Shown here piece by piece: positions 47,346 to 59,026 of a DNA stretch of 64,000 bases. The translations under genes were made by a program, and so were the position numbers. Positions within the stretch are counted from its first letter, which is position 1. Every line of letters starts with the position of its first letter. This stretch comes from Straminergon stramineum. Lineage: Eukaryota; Streptophyta; Bryopsida; Hypnales; Calliergonaceae. The notes under the pieces were generated by a model. That model was not told the DNA's origin. It saw nothing but the letters and a program-made list of their open reading frames with translations, and ran no database searches. The stretch lies in the NCBI GenBank assembly GCA_963920665.1, contig OY987265.1:1927001-1991000 (forward strand), written 5' to 3'.

Positions 47346-48414
47346 GTGACCCCGCATGTCACACAAGACTTCAAGAGTTCAAGGATCACTCTCCGTAAAA
47401 TCTTCCATTTGATATGAAGAAAATAGAAAAATACCTCTTAACTCTTTCGGCTGGTGCAATAAACATATAGAGTAATGTCTAGTGAGCCTAAATTAATACT
47501 TTTGCTGTAAGCATGTATAATTCTTGTACTATTTAAACTCTAGTCACACAACAATGAGAAGATTGTACCTAGTTCCACAATTGGACAATGCAGTAAAAAT
47601 CGTGTACTACTTACACGCTATTGATAAAATTGGAAATTTCAATGGTCGAAATGAGATATTCCTTTAAAAAGTAGGAAGGTTATGATTTTTTTTCATTTTG
47701 GAGACATAGAAAGCTATTTCATCAGTACTCTTGTGATACTTGGTGATATCAATAGGAAACCTAAATATATATGTAAAATTTGGCTATTTGTTTTAAAATA
47801 TAGCAGGAATTTGGCTATTTTGTATATTATACCTTCTTTAAAAAAGTAGTCTTTAGATTTTCTCACTTGTAAAGTGGTGAAAGTTCGTACAAGAAAAAAC
47901 ACTAATGATGGTTGCAAAACTATCAAAATAACAGAAATTGCAAATTAGATGATTATCTCGAGACCTACAAGCAAGGTAACTACACCTAAATTTGCACAAA
48001 TAAACTCTATGGCATAACCAATATCCTCTAGAAAATGAACACCAACAGTTTTTGCACATTCATGAAGGACTATGAATTAAAATGCAAGTAGTTCCATAAA
48101 TCTTGGACACCATTGAGAATTAGTTACAAATCTTTACAGATCCAAGGTATAGGGTGCTAAAGTATCATGTAGGTGGCGCCAAAGTGCATTTGATGCACAT
48201 GAAGAAATCACACCAATGATACCAAATTATTTCATAGAAAAGAAGTAGAAACAACATAAAGTGTATCCAAAATTGACCACTTGTAAGGTTGTCACCTCCC
48301 GAATACTATAAATAGAGTTGCACACTACTCAAAATGGCCCCCAATTCCACCTAAAACTTGTCCTTGTAATGTGCACAATTTGGGGTATATGGTAAATTTC
48401 ATTAGAATGGCACT
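47346..48414. other. AT-rich intergenic DNA
   Basis: No gene or bounded repeat was supported. Confidence 0.4.
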
Positions 48415-48417
48415 ATT

Positions 48418-48501
48418 CACTAGAAGAAATTCTTGTTCACCAATCTAATGTGTTTTCTAATAAAAACACATCAGATGAGTGAACAAGAATTTCTTCTAGT
48501 G
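48418..48501. mobile_element. Miniature CACTA-like hairpin, 84 bp, ATT TSD
   Basis: CACTAGAAGAAATTCTTGTT at the left is exactly mirrored at the right end, and the arms continue with few mismatches (GTGTTTT / AAAACAC at the centre). ATT flanks both sides (48415-48417 and 48502-48504). Confidence 0.82.
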
Positions 48502-48504
48502 ATT

Positions 48505-49103
48505 CCATTAAAAGGGCACTATTTGGGCACTTTTGAGGTTTAGACTGCTCGGTCTAAAATCTAGACTTGTTTTAGATGGTTTAGATCACATGGTCTGAAA
48601 TCTACACTTATTTTAGATTCCTAAAATCTCTAAGGGTCCTAGATGTATAGATTCTACACCTATATTAGATGTCCCTTTTACAATTTACACTATGTAGTCT
48701 GAAAAATGGCACATAGAATACTGCCATTTTAATGAAATTGACCATGTATCCCCCTATTCAATTTCGCTTCAAAAATAGGGTTTGACTTTGAGGAGTGGTC
48801 CATTTTAGGTGTAGGTATTGTAATAGTGTTGAATTAAGGTTGAACCACCTATGGTCAATCACAACTCTTAATGACCCAAGCGACCATTTTTTGGTCAGTG
48901 TTCCTCTCTTTTTATGTGACCATTCTCAAATTTAGATCTTTTTTAAAAATAAAAACTATTGTGAGAAAATAGACTACGTTGTGAGTCCAATGGTAGTAGT
49001 TTCATCAAATTCTAAGTTAAATTGTGCCTTATGAAATTTTTCAAAGTTAAGTGGTGTAGTGTAGTTTATAGCTCATTTTTTGGGGTTTGTTTTGGCCACA
49101 GAC
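48505..49103. other. AT-rich spacer
   Basis: It contains repeated short motifs (TCTAAAATCTAGA, TTTAGATGG..TTTAGAT) suggesting weak internal repetition; no gene. Confidence 0.35.
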
Positions 49104-49106
49104 TAA

Positions 49107-49926
49107 CGGCCACTTCACACTACGGCACAAGGTCGAGAGTCCGTCGATTTCAAACAATGAGATTGCATAAACCCAAGAGTTCAACCTCTCGAGCCTTCAC
49201 ACAAGGAGGCACAATCCAAAGTCCGTCGCCCACTTGTCTGCCTACATGGCAACCAAATGCCTACATGGCGACAGACTCTCGATTAGAGTTTGGATCTCCA
49301 TTTCTGGCTGACCCAAACTCTAATCGAGAGTTCGTCAAGTTTTTTTCAGAATCTGACAAAATCTCAGCCATAAGATCGGACTGTTTTTGTAGAAATAGGT
49401 AGGATGCCCTCCTTTGTTTTTTATGCCCTCCCTTGTTTATTTGTTTATTTGTCTATTTGTGTCCCCATTGGTTTGAACTCTAGTCTCCACTATTACAATG
49501 GGGAGTCATTGCATTCTATGAACCTACTTCCCTTCAATGTTTAATGCCACCTTTTTATTCCATTTATATTCTTCATATTCCTTGTTTAATGATGAGAGCA
49601 TGAGCTGTAATTATTTTTCCAAGGCCATTTTTGACTCCTTTCTCATGTTTTTTAACCTTTTGCTTGAAAAAATTGTCACATGGGTGACAATTTATTGAAA
49701 ATTTCAGAAATTGGATGGATTAGAAGTAAAAAAAATGGAATAGGTTTGGACTTTGGGCTTGGACTTTGGACTTTGGACTTTGGAGGCTTCACACTATGGC
49801 CGGCCGAAGGCTCCAATTCCTAGTTTTTTTGGCCTATTTATTGCTCATTTCCTTGGACTCTCACCAAAGTTTGGCCACTCAAACCCACGGCCTCTCGACT
49901 TGGGCAGCCATAGTGTGAAGAGGCCC
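49107..49926. mobile_element. PIF/Harbinger-like element, TAA TSD (~820 bp)
   Basis: The left tip CGGCCACTTCACACTACGGC is mirrored by GCCATAGTGTGAAGAGGCCC, and similarity continues inward to a GTCGAGAG/CTCTCGAC pair. TAA lies on both sides (49104-49106 and 49927-49929), the typical Harbinger duplication. An internal repetition (GGACTTTGG)n and a second internal tip-like block (GGCTTCACACTATGGCCGG, about 49787) are present. No transposase frame remains; the 126-codon frame at 49022-49402 merely crosses the tip. Confidence 0.72.
49275..49333. repeat. Perfect ~18-bp stem hairpin inside the Harbinger-like element
   Basis: CTCTCGATTAGAGTTTGG pairs with CCAAACTCTAATCGAGAG across a ~20-nt loop. Confidence 0.8.
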
Positions 49927-49929
49927 TAA

Positions 49930-50649
49930 AACATTAGCCAACCAATGTGATTCTTGTCCATTGTGAAAATACACCTCCCTAGGGGCATTCTGAGTTAAGC
50001 AATTCTAGCCTAGATCGTGATAGTATGAGGCAATGCTAATTTTTTCCATTTAAAAGGACTGCAAATATGGGGACTGCTAATTTTTCGTACTTTTATTCCA
50101 CAAATTGAAATTGTTGTGAATTTTGGGAGCCAAAAAATTGTCTGAACAAATAGTCAATGTCTATATTCTTCCAGTTCTTATCATTCAATCCTGCTCACTA
50201 ATTCCTATTTTCTTGCTCACTAAGTTACTTCCCGCACATTTTGAATTTTTGGGACTTGACCTTATTATTCCCAACCTTGAAAAGCACCAAAAAAACATTC
50301 CAAGCTTCCACTGGAAATCTGATACAGCCTTTATGGCTCCCTGGTCGGGAATGGGTTCTCCGACCTAATAATTATCATCGAGTTGCAGATCATAGTGAAT
50401 GTCCATCATCGAGGAATTGCTACAACATATACATATATAGTCTTTCTTCAAGTCTCTCAGCCAGTCTGCTGTCCTGGACGAAATTTCAACACAGATCGAA
50501 ACAGTTGATAAAATTGGAGATCAATACAAAACTTTTGGCCCAGTATCGGACCGACTAATCGAGTTGACAGGAATTCGTTTCCCTTACTCAAGCTTGTTGA
50601 AATTAGAGCTCCGCTGACGTACACACAAACGATTTTGTGACCGATGATT
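49930..50649. other. Spacer and 3' flank of the minus-strand gene
   Basis: No additional gene was seen; the GC content rises toward 50650. Confidence 0.4.
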
Positions 50650-51021
50650 CTAGGCTTTCCAGAATCGACAGCTGAATCTTTTCTTGGAAGCAGGAGCTGC
50701 TGCTTCGTCGGAAGCATATTCCACGCTTCCACTTGCAGCATAGCGCCTGCGAGGTTCTCGATGGACGTCGAATTTGCCATTGTTTTCCGTGATGGTGATG
50801 ACCTTGTAATCGCAGCACTCGTCGGAGGTGACGATGAGCTTGTTCCCCGCTTTGTCCTCGCCCATGAGAAACTCCTGATACGTATCGTTGTAATCCACGC
50901 GCAGATTCTTCTTGGCACCCTTGGCAAGTTTCGCAAAGTGCACGAAATACCGATGGTTGCCCACTTGCATGGTCAAGTCTTGCTTCGTGTTATTCACGAT
51001 CACGGTTGTATTCGCTGCCAT
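50650..51021 (-). CDS. Small uncharacterised protein, paralogue of the 59-kb gene (123 aa)
   Basis: Intronless gene. An ATG 39 nt further upstream in the same frame (51058-51060) exists, but homology to the 59-kb paralogue begins exactly at the ATG at 51019-51021 (MAAN versus MAPS), so I choose that. The core is VIVNNTK, VGNHRYFVHFAKLAKGAK, VDYNDTYQEFLMGEDKAG, LIVTSDECCDYKVITITENN. By hand, 58 of the first 91 residues match the paralogue. Alternating hydrophobic strands suggest a small beta-rich fold. The C-terminal 30 residues are variable and basic/acidic. No signal peptide or transmembrane segment is present. It resembles conserved hypothetical proteins I associate with bryophytes and lycophytes (possibly the DUF7748 group, from memory). 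Function unknown. Confidence 0.82.
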   Translation of the reverse strand: MAANTTVIVNNTKQDLTMQVGNHRYFVHFAKLAKGAKKNLRVDYNDTYQEFLMGEDKAGNKLIVTSDECCDYKVITITENNGKFDVHREPRRRYAASGSVEYASDEAAAPASKKRFSCRFWKA

Positions 51022-51822
51022 CTCAACGTTACTCGACCCCTCCACCAAAAAATCTTTCAAATAGTTGAAGCCTCTTCAACCGATTACAAGGCCGTTCCGT
51101 TACAAGTCGAAGCGCTCGAATTATTAAATGGTGCGCACCGCCATCAATCCAAATACTAAATAAGCACTAAATACTCAAAAAAAATGGTCAAAACTAATAA
51201 AGAATTTGAAGATATCGACGGAGGGACGATAACACATGCTAGCTCTGCTGAAATCCGGAAATCTTCGCAAATTAGTCGGCACAGGCTTTCCAATTAAACC
51301 GCTCCCGAGGTGATCACCCACACGAAAAAGCTCAATAACATATGATCATGGTGGGAGATTCAATTCTTCATTTGCCCTCCGAGACTATCCGAAAATTTCC
51401 CAGATGATTTTGCACTGGGAAAGAGGACGCAAGGAAAAGCGGCAAAGAGGAAATGAAAATCAGCTACTAGCACAAACTTTCCCTAACTTACTGGCAACCC
51501 TGTGAAGGGCGACAAAAACAGACTTGGCGATCCGGGATCCAGAGATCATCTCCCTGTGAACGTCTGCCCAAGTGGGTGTTTCTGTGGAATTCCTCACCTG
51601 CCTGATATATTTCAGAACGAGATCATATGAAAAGATTGGTCCTGGATATTTTCATTGGGGGGGTCGTACTCTTGCAGCACCGATCTAACGAAGCAATCCA
51701 AAGTCTGCATTGGCGCCGCCACGAATATCCTCGATCATGAAGTCGGCGTGAGCCCATCACCCCCTGGCGCGCCGCGTGCTATCTTCTACGCTTCCTGGAA
51801 GTGAGCGCTGTTAAGTTATCAG
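51022..51822 (-). promoter_or_regulatory. Upstream region of the minus-strand small-protein gene
   Basis: Reading upstream on the minus strand, it shows no similarity to the leader of the 59-kb paralogue, so the two genes seem to have different promoters. No TATA box is evident near the start. Confidence 0.35.
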
Positions 51823-52077
51823 CTACACTAAATAGTGAAATTAGGTTGCCTTAACAATTAGGTTGCCTTACTCCAGAAAAGTTACTTTACAAGCCATCAA
51901 AGTCAACAAATATTTCTAAAAATATTTCCATTTGTACACATGGAGGTTCATGAGTCCCAAACACAGCGATATGAAATTCAAAAGTAGTTCATTCTTGTAC
52001 AGTAACTGTAAATATTTATTTAGTGTTGAATGTCGAGAAATTAGTGAGGGGCAACCTAATTTCACTATTCAGTGTAG
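51823..52077. mobile_element. MITE, ~255 bp, 28-bp inverted tips
   Basis: CTACACTAAATAGTGAAATT continuing to AGGTTGCC is mirrored by GGCAACCT..AATTTCACTATT..AGTGTAG. There is no coding capacity. Target duplication is not clear, so no superfamily is assigned. GGTTGCC recurs once more just inside (near 51860). Confidence 0.72.
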
Positions 52078-52089
52078 ATTGATGGCAAG

Positions 52090-52230
52090 AGCGTTAACTT
52101 ATTTTTTCCGAATCAGTACCTGCAACAAGCCCTCACGGCACTGGTGCAATTCTGGAGGGACAGAGTCTAGCAGTCTCAAACTTGTCAGAAAGGTGCGAAA
52201 TTTCGTCCCAAAAAACCCGTTGGATGGCAG
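52090..52230. mobile_element. Diverged relative of the hAT-like MITE
   Basis: TCTGGAGGGACAGAGTC, a TTGTCAGA tract, GCGAAATTTCG and CAAAAAACCC occur in the same order as in 58433-58561. The outer tips are too diverged to place. Confidence 0.5.
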
Positions 52231-52477
52231 CCTTGACTTGACTGTCTGACAGAACTAATTGGTAAGAAACACGCGTGCCTAATTAAAACTGATGTGTATC
52301 AGTTTTAAGCACATTTCGGTTGCTCAGCACTTACTAGTAAGATAAGTCCTGCTATGAAGTCGCGTCACACGGGAGCTCTGGCTACTCTACAGTAGGGGTG
52401 GGGGCAGCCCCGAGTCTCTCACTTCTTCTGTGGCGAGTCGGCCAGGGGGGAACAAATCTAAAGGTGTGCACTGACTT

Positions 52478-52751
52478 CACGCAGGACGTTAAATCTTCCA
52501 TTCAAACTGGGCCCGCTGGGGTCCGATTTACCATGGGGAAAACGCAGGAATTTTTTATTTTTTGCACATTAATTATTTTTGCAAATTCTGAATTCATGTT
52601 TGCAATCAGAGACCCCAAATTAGCTAGGAGAGGTCTAGAACATACCCTAGACACGTCTCAAAATAGGGGGCAGTTTTTACTTTTACCCCAGATAAAACAC
52701 AAAATGCCCATGTGGGGCCCAGTTTGAATGGAGGATTTAACGTCCTGCGTG
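52478..52751. mobile_element. Inverted-repeat MITE, family F copy 1 (~274 bp)
   Basis: CACGCAGGACGTTAAATC at the left is mirrored by GATTTAACGTCCTGCGTG at the right, and pairing continues through TCCATTCAAACTGGGCCC, giving about 37 bp with one mismatch. Its interior (TTTGCAAATTCTGAATTCAT, AAAATAGGGGGCAGTTTTT) is found in reverse orientation at about 56880-57060. Confidence 0.78.
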
Positions 52752-52939
52752 GTTTCCCTTTTCATCGTTGGAGAGCGTTCCGCATGTGACGGTGCAAATT
52801 GCGTTTAGCCATTTGGAGAGCATCTCCACCACGACACTAGGAAGTGTCTGACACACTTGACGGTGACACACACGGTGAAATGAGATGAGAAGTGCTATCA
52901 GGATGATCACCCATTTCACACCAATTAAGCAATTCAGCT

Positions 52940-53210
52940 TATCTGCGGCATGCGGCATGGGGAAGGTTGAGGAAAATATTTCCCCATGTAGTGAAATAGA
53001 TTTCAAAAAGATTTTATAATTTTTTACATTTTTTTCATAGAAATCAAAATTGTCATGAATTCTTTTTTGTGAAGATTTTGTTTGCACCATTCTTGATGTG
53101 CAAGCAAACCTATTTTCAACCATAGGTTGGTTAGAAAATCAATGTAAGTGATTGTTGTGGCTTTCAATGTACATGTTGTGATCGTTGTATGCTTTCAATG
53201 ATCACCTCCC
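52940..53210. mobile_element. Diverged family B-like MITE relic
   Basis: The stretch has the same order of tracts as family B: a GGAAAATATTTCCCCATGTAG block, TAGATTTCAAAAAGATTTTAT, TGAAGATTTTGTTTGCACCA, ATAGGTTGGTTAGAAAATCAA. The tips are unclear. Confidence 0.45.
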
Positions 53211-56200
53211 AAACATTTATGTTGCTTCTATTGTTCATGCTCTACAAAAGTTAGCACCTATACCACAACTAATCGAAATTTTAGTACCCTAACCTTTGAG
53301 AATGGGAGGCTCGTTAGAAGTGGGTGATCTCCTTTACTAGCCCATCCAAAACCTTCCCATCGTACTGTGTCAAAGATAGACACACCAAATCTTAGTTTAG
53401 AGCATTTACAATACATAGATGAAAACAAGGACAATATTGAGATTTTGAAGTAAAAGGAGGCCGACCTCATGGTGTTCTGGTGACTTTATAAAAACATTGT
53501 CATAATACAAAGCTAGCAATTCCAACCTCCAATGGACTTTTTGACATTATAAAACATTAGATGTTTTTTAGCAATACTAAAAGGTTGTTTCAAGCTGGGA
53601 ACCAACCAATTCAGGCCAAAATTTAAAATATTTTTAAAAATAAAAATATTTAATATATTTAAACATTTAAAAATAATTTATTATTATTTGACATAGTTGA
53701 ACTTCAACCACGTCAAGTAGTTGTCGTGGCAGAGTTCCCACAGTCCCCAAAGTTGGGGGAACTCGAGGGAACTTATAGCCCTTTACAATAGGTGGATTTC
53801 ATCTAATGAATGTGAGGAAGAGATTCTATGTTAATTAAAGACTTTTCTTTCAAAAAAGGGGAGCTCTAATTTATTAATGCATAAAAAAAAGCTTGAAAAA
53901 ATATGACAATTATGGCTTTTCCTATAGTAAGCCAACTTGCAAGCTCTTTTTATTTTTCCATATTTTTAGGTGAGGAATGGAAAATGGTGGAGTAAAGAAC
54001 ACAGAAAGACTAATGTTGGTTGCTATGGGGTCTATTTTTTTGGTTGCTTTGTCATTATGTCTTTGGCATGTTGAGTTGGTTTTTGCTCCATTCCACTTGT
54101 GATAGGTCAATTCACTATTTATGGATCACATTTGGTGTGTAGAGGTGGGATCATGGGAGACAAAAAGTTCAAAGGCTCACCAAATATAGATATGAAGTTA
54201 TGTCATGTTGGTTTGGCTATACTAAGGTAGTGATGTCCTAAGAGCACCTCTACACTAGCCCGCTTGCAATGATAGGATATTTGACTTGCCTTGGTAGAAA
54301 CAAGGCAAAAACAACCATCACTAACCTCCATCAAGACACAAACAATATATTTTCTTTGTTATAAATAAATCAAATCTAAGAAAAATCATTGTTCTCTTCG
54401 ATTTGTTGTAGGTTATTTTTTGAACTCCTAAGGGTGGTTGAATACATTTGCTTTCTTCATGCATAATGTGCATTTTATGATACAAAGACCCACACATAGA
54501 TGTATTAAAAGTTGCAATTGACTTAAAAAATTGAATGAGCTCATGAAGTATAAATGGAAGAGCTAAACATTTTTTTTTTGTTGCTTTTTTGGGACTGTGC
54601 TAAGCAATCTTTCTAGAATGTTATACACTCAATACATGAAGAAATGATCCAATTTCACATGTATTGTCACTTTGCTAGGACATAGATTGTAGAAGGAAGA
54701 TTCAAATCACATTCAATTTTTGCATTATTGCATAGATTGGCATGTTGTCAATTGTGAGGGTGGCAACGCAACTTTTTTATAAAAATATCACTAAAAAAAT
54801 ATAGTAAATTGTTTATATAAGATTGGATTTGAAAACACCATACACTTGATTCATATAAGAAGGATAGTATATGCATACAAGCATGCGCTAATCAAGTGTG
54901 GGAATAGTGACTTTGTAGCATTCAAGAGTGATCTTTGTTCCCCTTTGACTCATACTTCATTCTATGGGGATGGATACTTGTTCTTTGTTGGACAATAAAT
55001 AAATTTAGGAATGAAAGTGGTTTGCACGTAGCAAAATGTACAATGATTATAGTATCCATCATCCTTTGTAAGTATTACACTAATAATTTGTCTAAGTGGT
55101 CATCTTGTCATATTTGAATGCACCTTGCCTATTCTACTAGATTATACTACATTTGACCACAATACAAATATATTGTTACATAATTGGTCATAAGATACAC
55201 ATATCTTCGAGTACCATTTTTATGGGTGAATGCACGATTGGGTGGGTCACTTTTTTATCACAATGCTATTTTTAGGAAGTACTTAGATTAAAAGATGAAA
55301 TAGACATAGTAAGCTTATGTCATTGAATGTAAAAATTTGTATGTATACATAAAGCTTTATTGTATTGAAGATTGTATTTGATTTTTTTAAAGTTCATCTT
55401 AATTTCTAGGAGTTAGGGATTTTTGAAGTTAGAAATATGGACTCTGTCAAATTGGGAATGTAATTTTGTTTGGGAATTTTTTATGAAGAAAAATAACATA
55501 TTATTGGAATACCAACTTACCATAGGTTGTGTTTTAGTTTTAGAGACCTATAATTCATTTCTTTTTAAGTACAATCATTTGTAGAAGTGTACTTATGGAC
55601 TTTTAAAGGGTCTTAGCTTTTTTTTTCCAAAGTGCATCTAAGGCTCAAAAAAAGTTGTTCTTCAATTTTTTTTGTGGAAACCTACATGACAAAGAAATCT
55701 TTAGGTGGGCGTGATGTTGGAAATCCAATGGCTAAACATGACAATGGATGAACGTCCAATAACTCATCCAATGTACAAAAAACTCATCGATTTTTGAGTG
55801 CCTATGGTGTCATCCTTGAGCCACCCAACCATGCATTCACCCTTATTTATAAAATTAAACAATTTTCCAATATCATTGTTTGCCTTGTCAAATTTGAGTT
55901 ATGGCACATTTTGAGGACACATTTGGATCTCAATCTTAGTCAACCAATACATTGACAAAACAACAAATGCTAATGTGAGATATTAGAGAGTAATGCAATG
56001 GTGAACTTAACCTCTTAAGGAAATTTTGGCATGTACTCTTTGATATTTGGTCCTCATGAACATTACCCTACCATTTCATTGTATATTGGGTGCATGTGAA
56101 GAAGAAAGGTAGCAATGCTCTAAGGGCACAACCACTTGTGAGCTTGTCACTTCATATTCACTATAGCTTCCATGAATGACCTCTCAATATTGTCACAAGA

Positions 56201-56879
56201 AAGGTGGGGCATATCATTTAATATGTGCATTCACCTATCAAGGCCAATTAGAAACTTGAATTCTCTCAAGATTCTCATATTTGTAGATTTTTCTTGCCAT
56301 GGAGGACAAAAAATCCCACACTTGATTTTCTCTTTTGAACAAAAATGTAATGTAAAGTTATATTTGTTGGTCCTGTCAATTTTTTAAAGTTCCATCGGTT
56401 AAAAACTTGCTCTAGCTACACTTCTCGCCTTGAACCTAGAGAGGACCATAATTAAACCCAATAGAACCCATTTCAAGATTAATGGCAACCTCTCATTGAA
56501 TGAGGAGAGTCATGTTCTTTTCCATATCACGATGTTGCGTTAGCATTATGATACAATTATCCAACATTGAAGTTATACCTGGTAATGTGAAAGCAAAGGC
56601 TCATTATGAGAATTTGCATTCCTCATATCTCCCATAGCTCAACAAGTTCTTAGTCATAAAAAGATTATGCTTTCACATTATCTAGTCCATAATGGCATTT
56701 CCAATTGGCATTTCATGAGGCATTATATTTAGTGAAATACCACTTGGAACCTTATCTACAACTTTTCTATTTTTACCCCATTCTACAAAACACATTTTAT
56801 TTCTCCATCCACTCTAACATAGGTTGTACATTGTGGCTAGTGTGACTAACCTTTGTTCAGGAAAAATTGTTGATAAATT
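53211..56879. other. Gene-free AT-rich intergenic DNA
   Basis: No frame shows domain-like character or splice support. Sequence around 55.9-56.7 kb is slightly less AT-rich and may be decayed transposon coding sequence, but I could not read a protein in any frame. Confidence 0.45.
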
Positions 56880-57060
56880 CAAAGTGACAACATCGTAGCC
56901 CCAACCAAGGAATAAATGCAAAAATTGCCCCCTATTTTGTTCCATGTAAATTATGTATTCATTCACCTCGCACCCATATGTGAATCTTCTGATTGCAAAT
57001 ATGAACTCGGAATTTGCAAATTTTATCATGGGTGGCAAATGAAAAATTTCAGTGTTTTCT
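56880..57060. mobile_element. Family F-related fragment (inverted)
   Basis: The reverse complement contains TTTGCAAATTCCGAGTTCAT, TTTGCAATCAGA and AAAATAGGGGGCAATTTTTG, matching the interior of 52478-52751. Confidence 0.6.
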
Positions 57061-57407
57061 GAAGGGGTAGAATATGGGGCAATAAGCCGTTAAATAAGGG
57101 GGCCAATCCTCCTCCCTGTCCGTGACCGACTGACCCTCCATGAGGTCAAGGGGACAAAGTGAAAAAGCCTTCCACGTGTCCCATGGGGCTTATAGCCTAG
57201 GCACAATGGATTCCACGTGGCCCTCGAGGCCCAGAGCAGCGTTCACATTGGCAAGGCCCCCCAACCGCCACATGAAATCCTGGAAGGCCGTGCGTGTACA
57301 CGGAGGTGGTGCCAGCTAATGATATATAATTTAAGCTTAGTTCATTTATCCAGCGAATTTGCAATTTGATTCATGCGCTCCCTCGCTCTTTCCGCGAAGC
57401 TGCGCTT
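57061..57407. other. GC-richer spacer
   Basis: Unlike the AT-rich background, it contains TTCCACGTG motifs repeated twice (CTTCCACGTGTCCC and ATTCCACGTGGCCC), which include G-box-like CACGTG cores. No gene was found. Confidence 0.35.
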
Positions 57408-58378
57408 AACCCCTAACCCCTAAACGACGGACTGGTCCCCGCGGGGAAGAGGCGGGCTGAGCACTGTTCATAGTGCACTGACCGTGGGAGAGAAACACGT
57501 TCATGAACAGTACCAAAGAAAGGGGAACTCTCGTTGCCCTCATGAAAATTGTGGGAGGGCAGCCTACGACCTAACACCGTGCACGGGTATTTCCGTGCTT
57601 TGTTCTCAATTTCCATGCTCCTTAAAAATAAGAATGCATCCAAATTACACAATTTTTGGCCCTCCATGATGCAGCACATCTCCACGATTGTGTTAAAAAA
57701 CAAAACGGATGAAAAAATGCATTCCTGCATCGCACAGATTAACTTCTTGTTCCTCATCGGACGAAAATCGTCCGCATCGGCGTTTATGGGCTAAAGGACC
57801 GAATGACCGTTGAACATACGCACGTAATCTCGGGTAGGTTTGTATGAAGTTGTTTTGTAACGGATGTTCTTCAAATTTTGACACAAGGTGGGAACATGTG
57901 TTCCCTAAGTGGGAATGTAATTTTTTTCCCGATTGGGTGCCCGGATCAAAAGTTATGCTGCCCTAAACTTTTCTGGCAGCTCAGGCAGCTTTGGGCAGCA
58001 TGTGCAAAACAGCTCCTCTACTTCTGAAATTTTGCAGGTATGTAACTTACGTAATATAAGATGCAAATGTCCAAAAAAATAACCATGTGTAGTGTAAAAA
58101 TCTCACTTTAGGAGGAGTTAAAGGCTGCTGGCCCTGTCGGGCAAGGTCGGAAAAAAACTTTTTCTCCTAATTTCAAACGTTATAATTTTTCAATCCGTAT
58201 GGTCAAAGTTTCTGAAAAATTTTCCACATATTCCCGTAGTAGTCTAGTAAAAATTTGTACGGTTGAATTTTGAAAAAAAACTTTTTTTTTCCATTTTTTT
58301 CTCACTGCCCTAAAAAGTGACAGTTTTTCACAATTTGTGTCTAAAATGTGCCTCGGTCCTTCCTTTAGGGGTTAACGT
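57408..58378. mobile_element. TTAA-bounded element, family A copy 2 (long form)
   Basis: The left end is TTAACCCCTAACCCCTAAA and the right end is TCCTTTAGGGGTTAA. The part from 57788 onward aligns to 9771-10733 but lacks the 395-bp family B insertion. The first ~380 bp are absent from the 9.8-kb copy and end in GCGTTTATGGGCTAA, so this may be two abutting elements. No coding capacity is recognised. Confidence 0.62.
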
Positions 58379-58432
58379 CATGCGGCAATCCATTCCAGAC
58401 TTTCGAGTTCCGACTGTTCCGACTGTTCCGAC

Positions 58433-58561
58433 CAGGGCTTTTTTTTTGGACTAGTGTCCCCTGTGCTGGCTTCACTGCAGAGGCCAGATTTTGGAGGGAC
58501 AGAGTCACATTGGTCAGATTCTGACAGATCTGGCGAAATTTCGCCAGAAAAAAAAGCCCTG
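58433..58561. mobile_element. hAT-like MITE, 129 bp, perfect 8-bp TSD
   Basis: Tips CAGGGCTTTTTTTT and AAAAAAAAGCCCTG are inverted repeats, flanked by GTTCCGAC on both sides (58425-58432 and 58562-58569). An 8-bp duplication and CAGGG tips are the signature of hAT transposons. An internal palindrome, TCTGGCGAAATTTCGCCAGA, is present. It sits about 460 bp ahead of the 59-kb small-protein gene. Confidence 0.88.
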
Positions 58562-58689
58562 GTTCCGACCTCCGAGTGACTACAGTAGGTTTAGCCTCCT
58601 TTCTCTTGCTGGCAGAGCTCTCTCTGTGTCACCGTCCGACTCGTGATCGTTTTCACGGAATCTTATCGGAATCGTCAATTGAATGCGCG

Positions 58690-59026
58690 TCTACATGGGG
58701 TTCATATGGTCGGGGACCGCTCGCAATTGCAATTTACAGTTGGTTTTCAGTACTAGCTAGGCGACCCTGTCTCTCTTGTCCCTGTTGCCTCTCGCAGTGT
58801 TTTGGTTTCTATCGGCGCTCTCACTAGTACGATACACAGAGGCCATTCTGTGCGCACACTCTTGTTGGCAAGTTCTTGTGCCGTCCCTAAGTTTCATCTT
58901 GTCGCCTCTTTTGTGTCGCTTGCAACTCGTGCAGTCAGATCGAGGTTGGTTCCTTTGACTCTCGATCTAGGGTTGGAATTGCATTTGGTTTGCGCGGGAG
59001 TCTGGGCGACCGTTTGTTGCTTGTAT
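58690..59026 (+). promoter_or_regulatory. Promoter and leader of the small-protein gene
   Basis: The first ~235 bp align to the segment at 45395-45640. The TATA position of the 45-kb copy is occupied here by GTCTACATGG, so the TATA box is not conserved. The leader is pyrimidine-rich (CTGTCTCTCTTGTCCCTG). Confidence 0.55.

Noticed and set aside
49022..49402. 126-codon frame as a gene
   Set aside because: It runs across the tip of a Harbinger-like element and through a hairpin; no domain.
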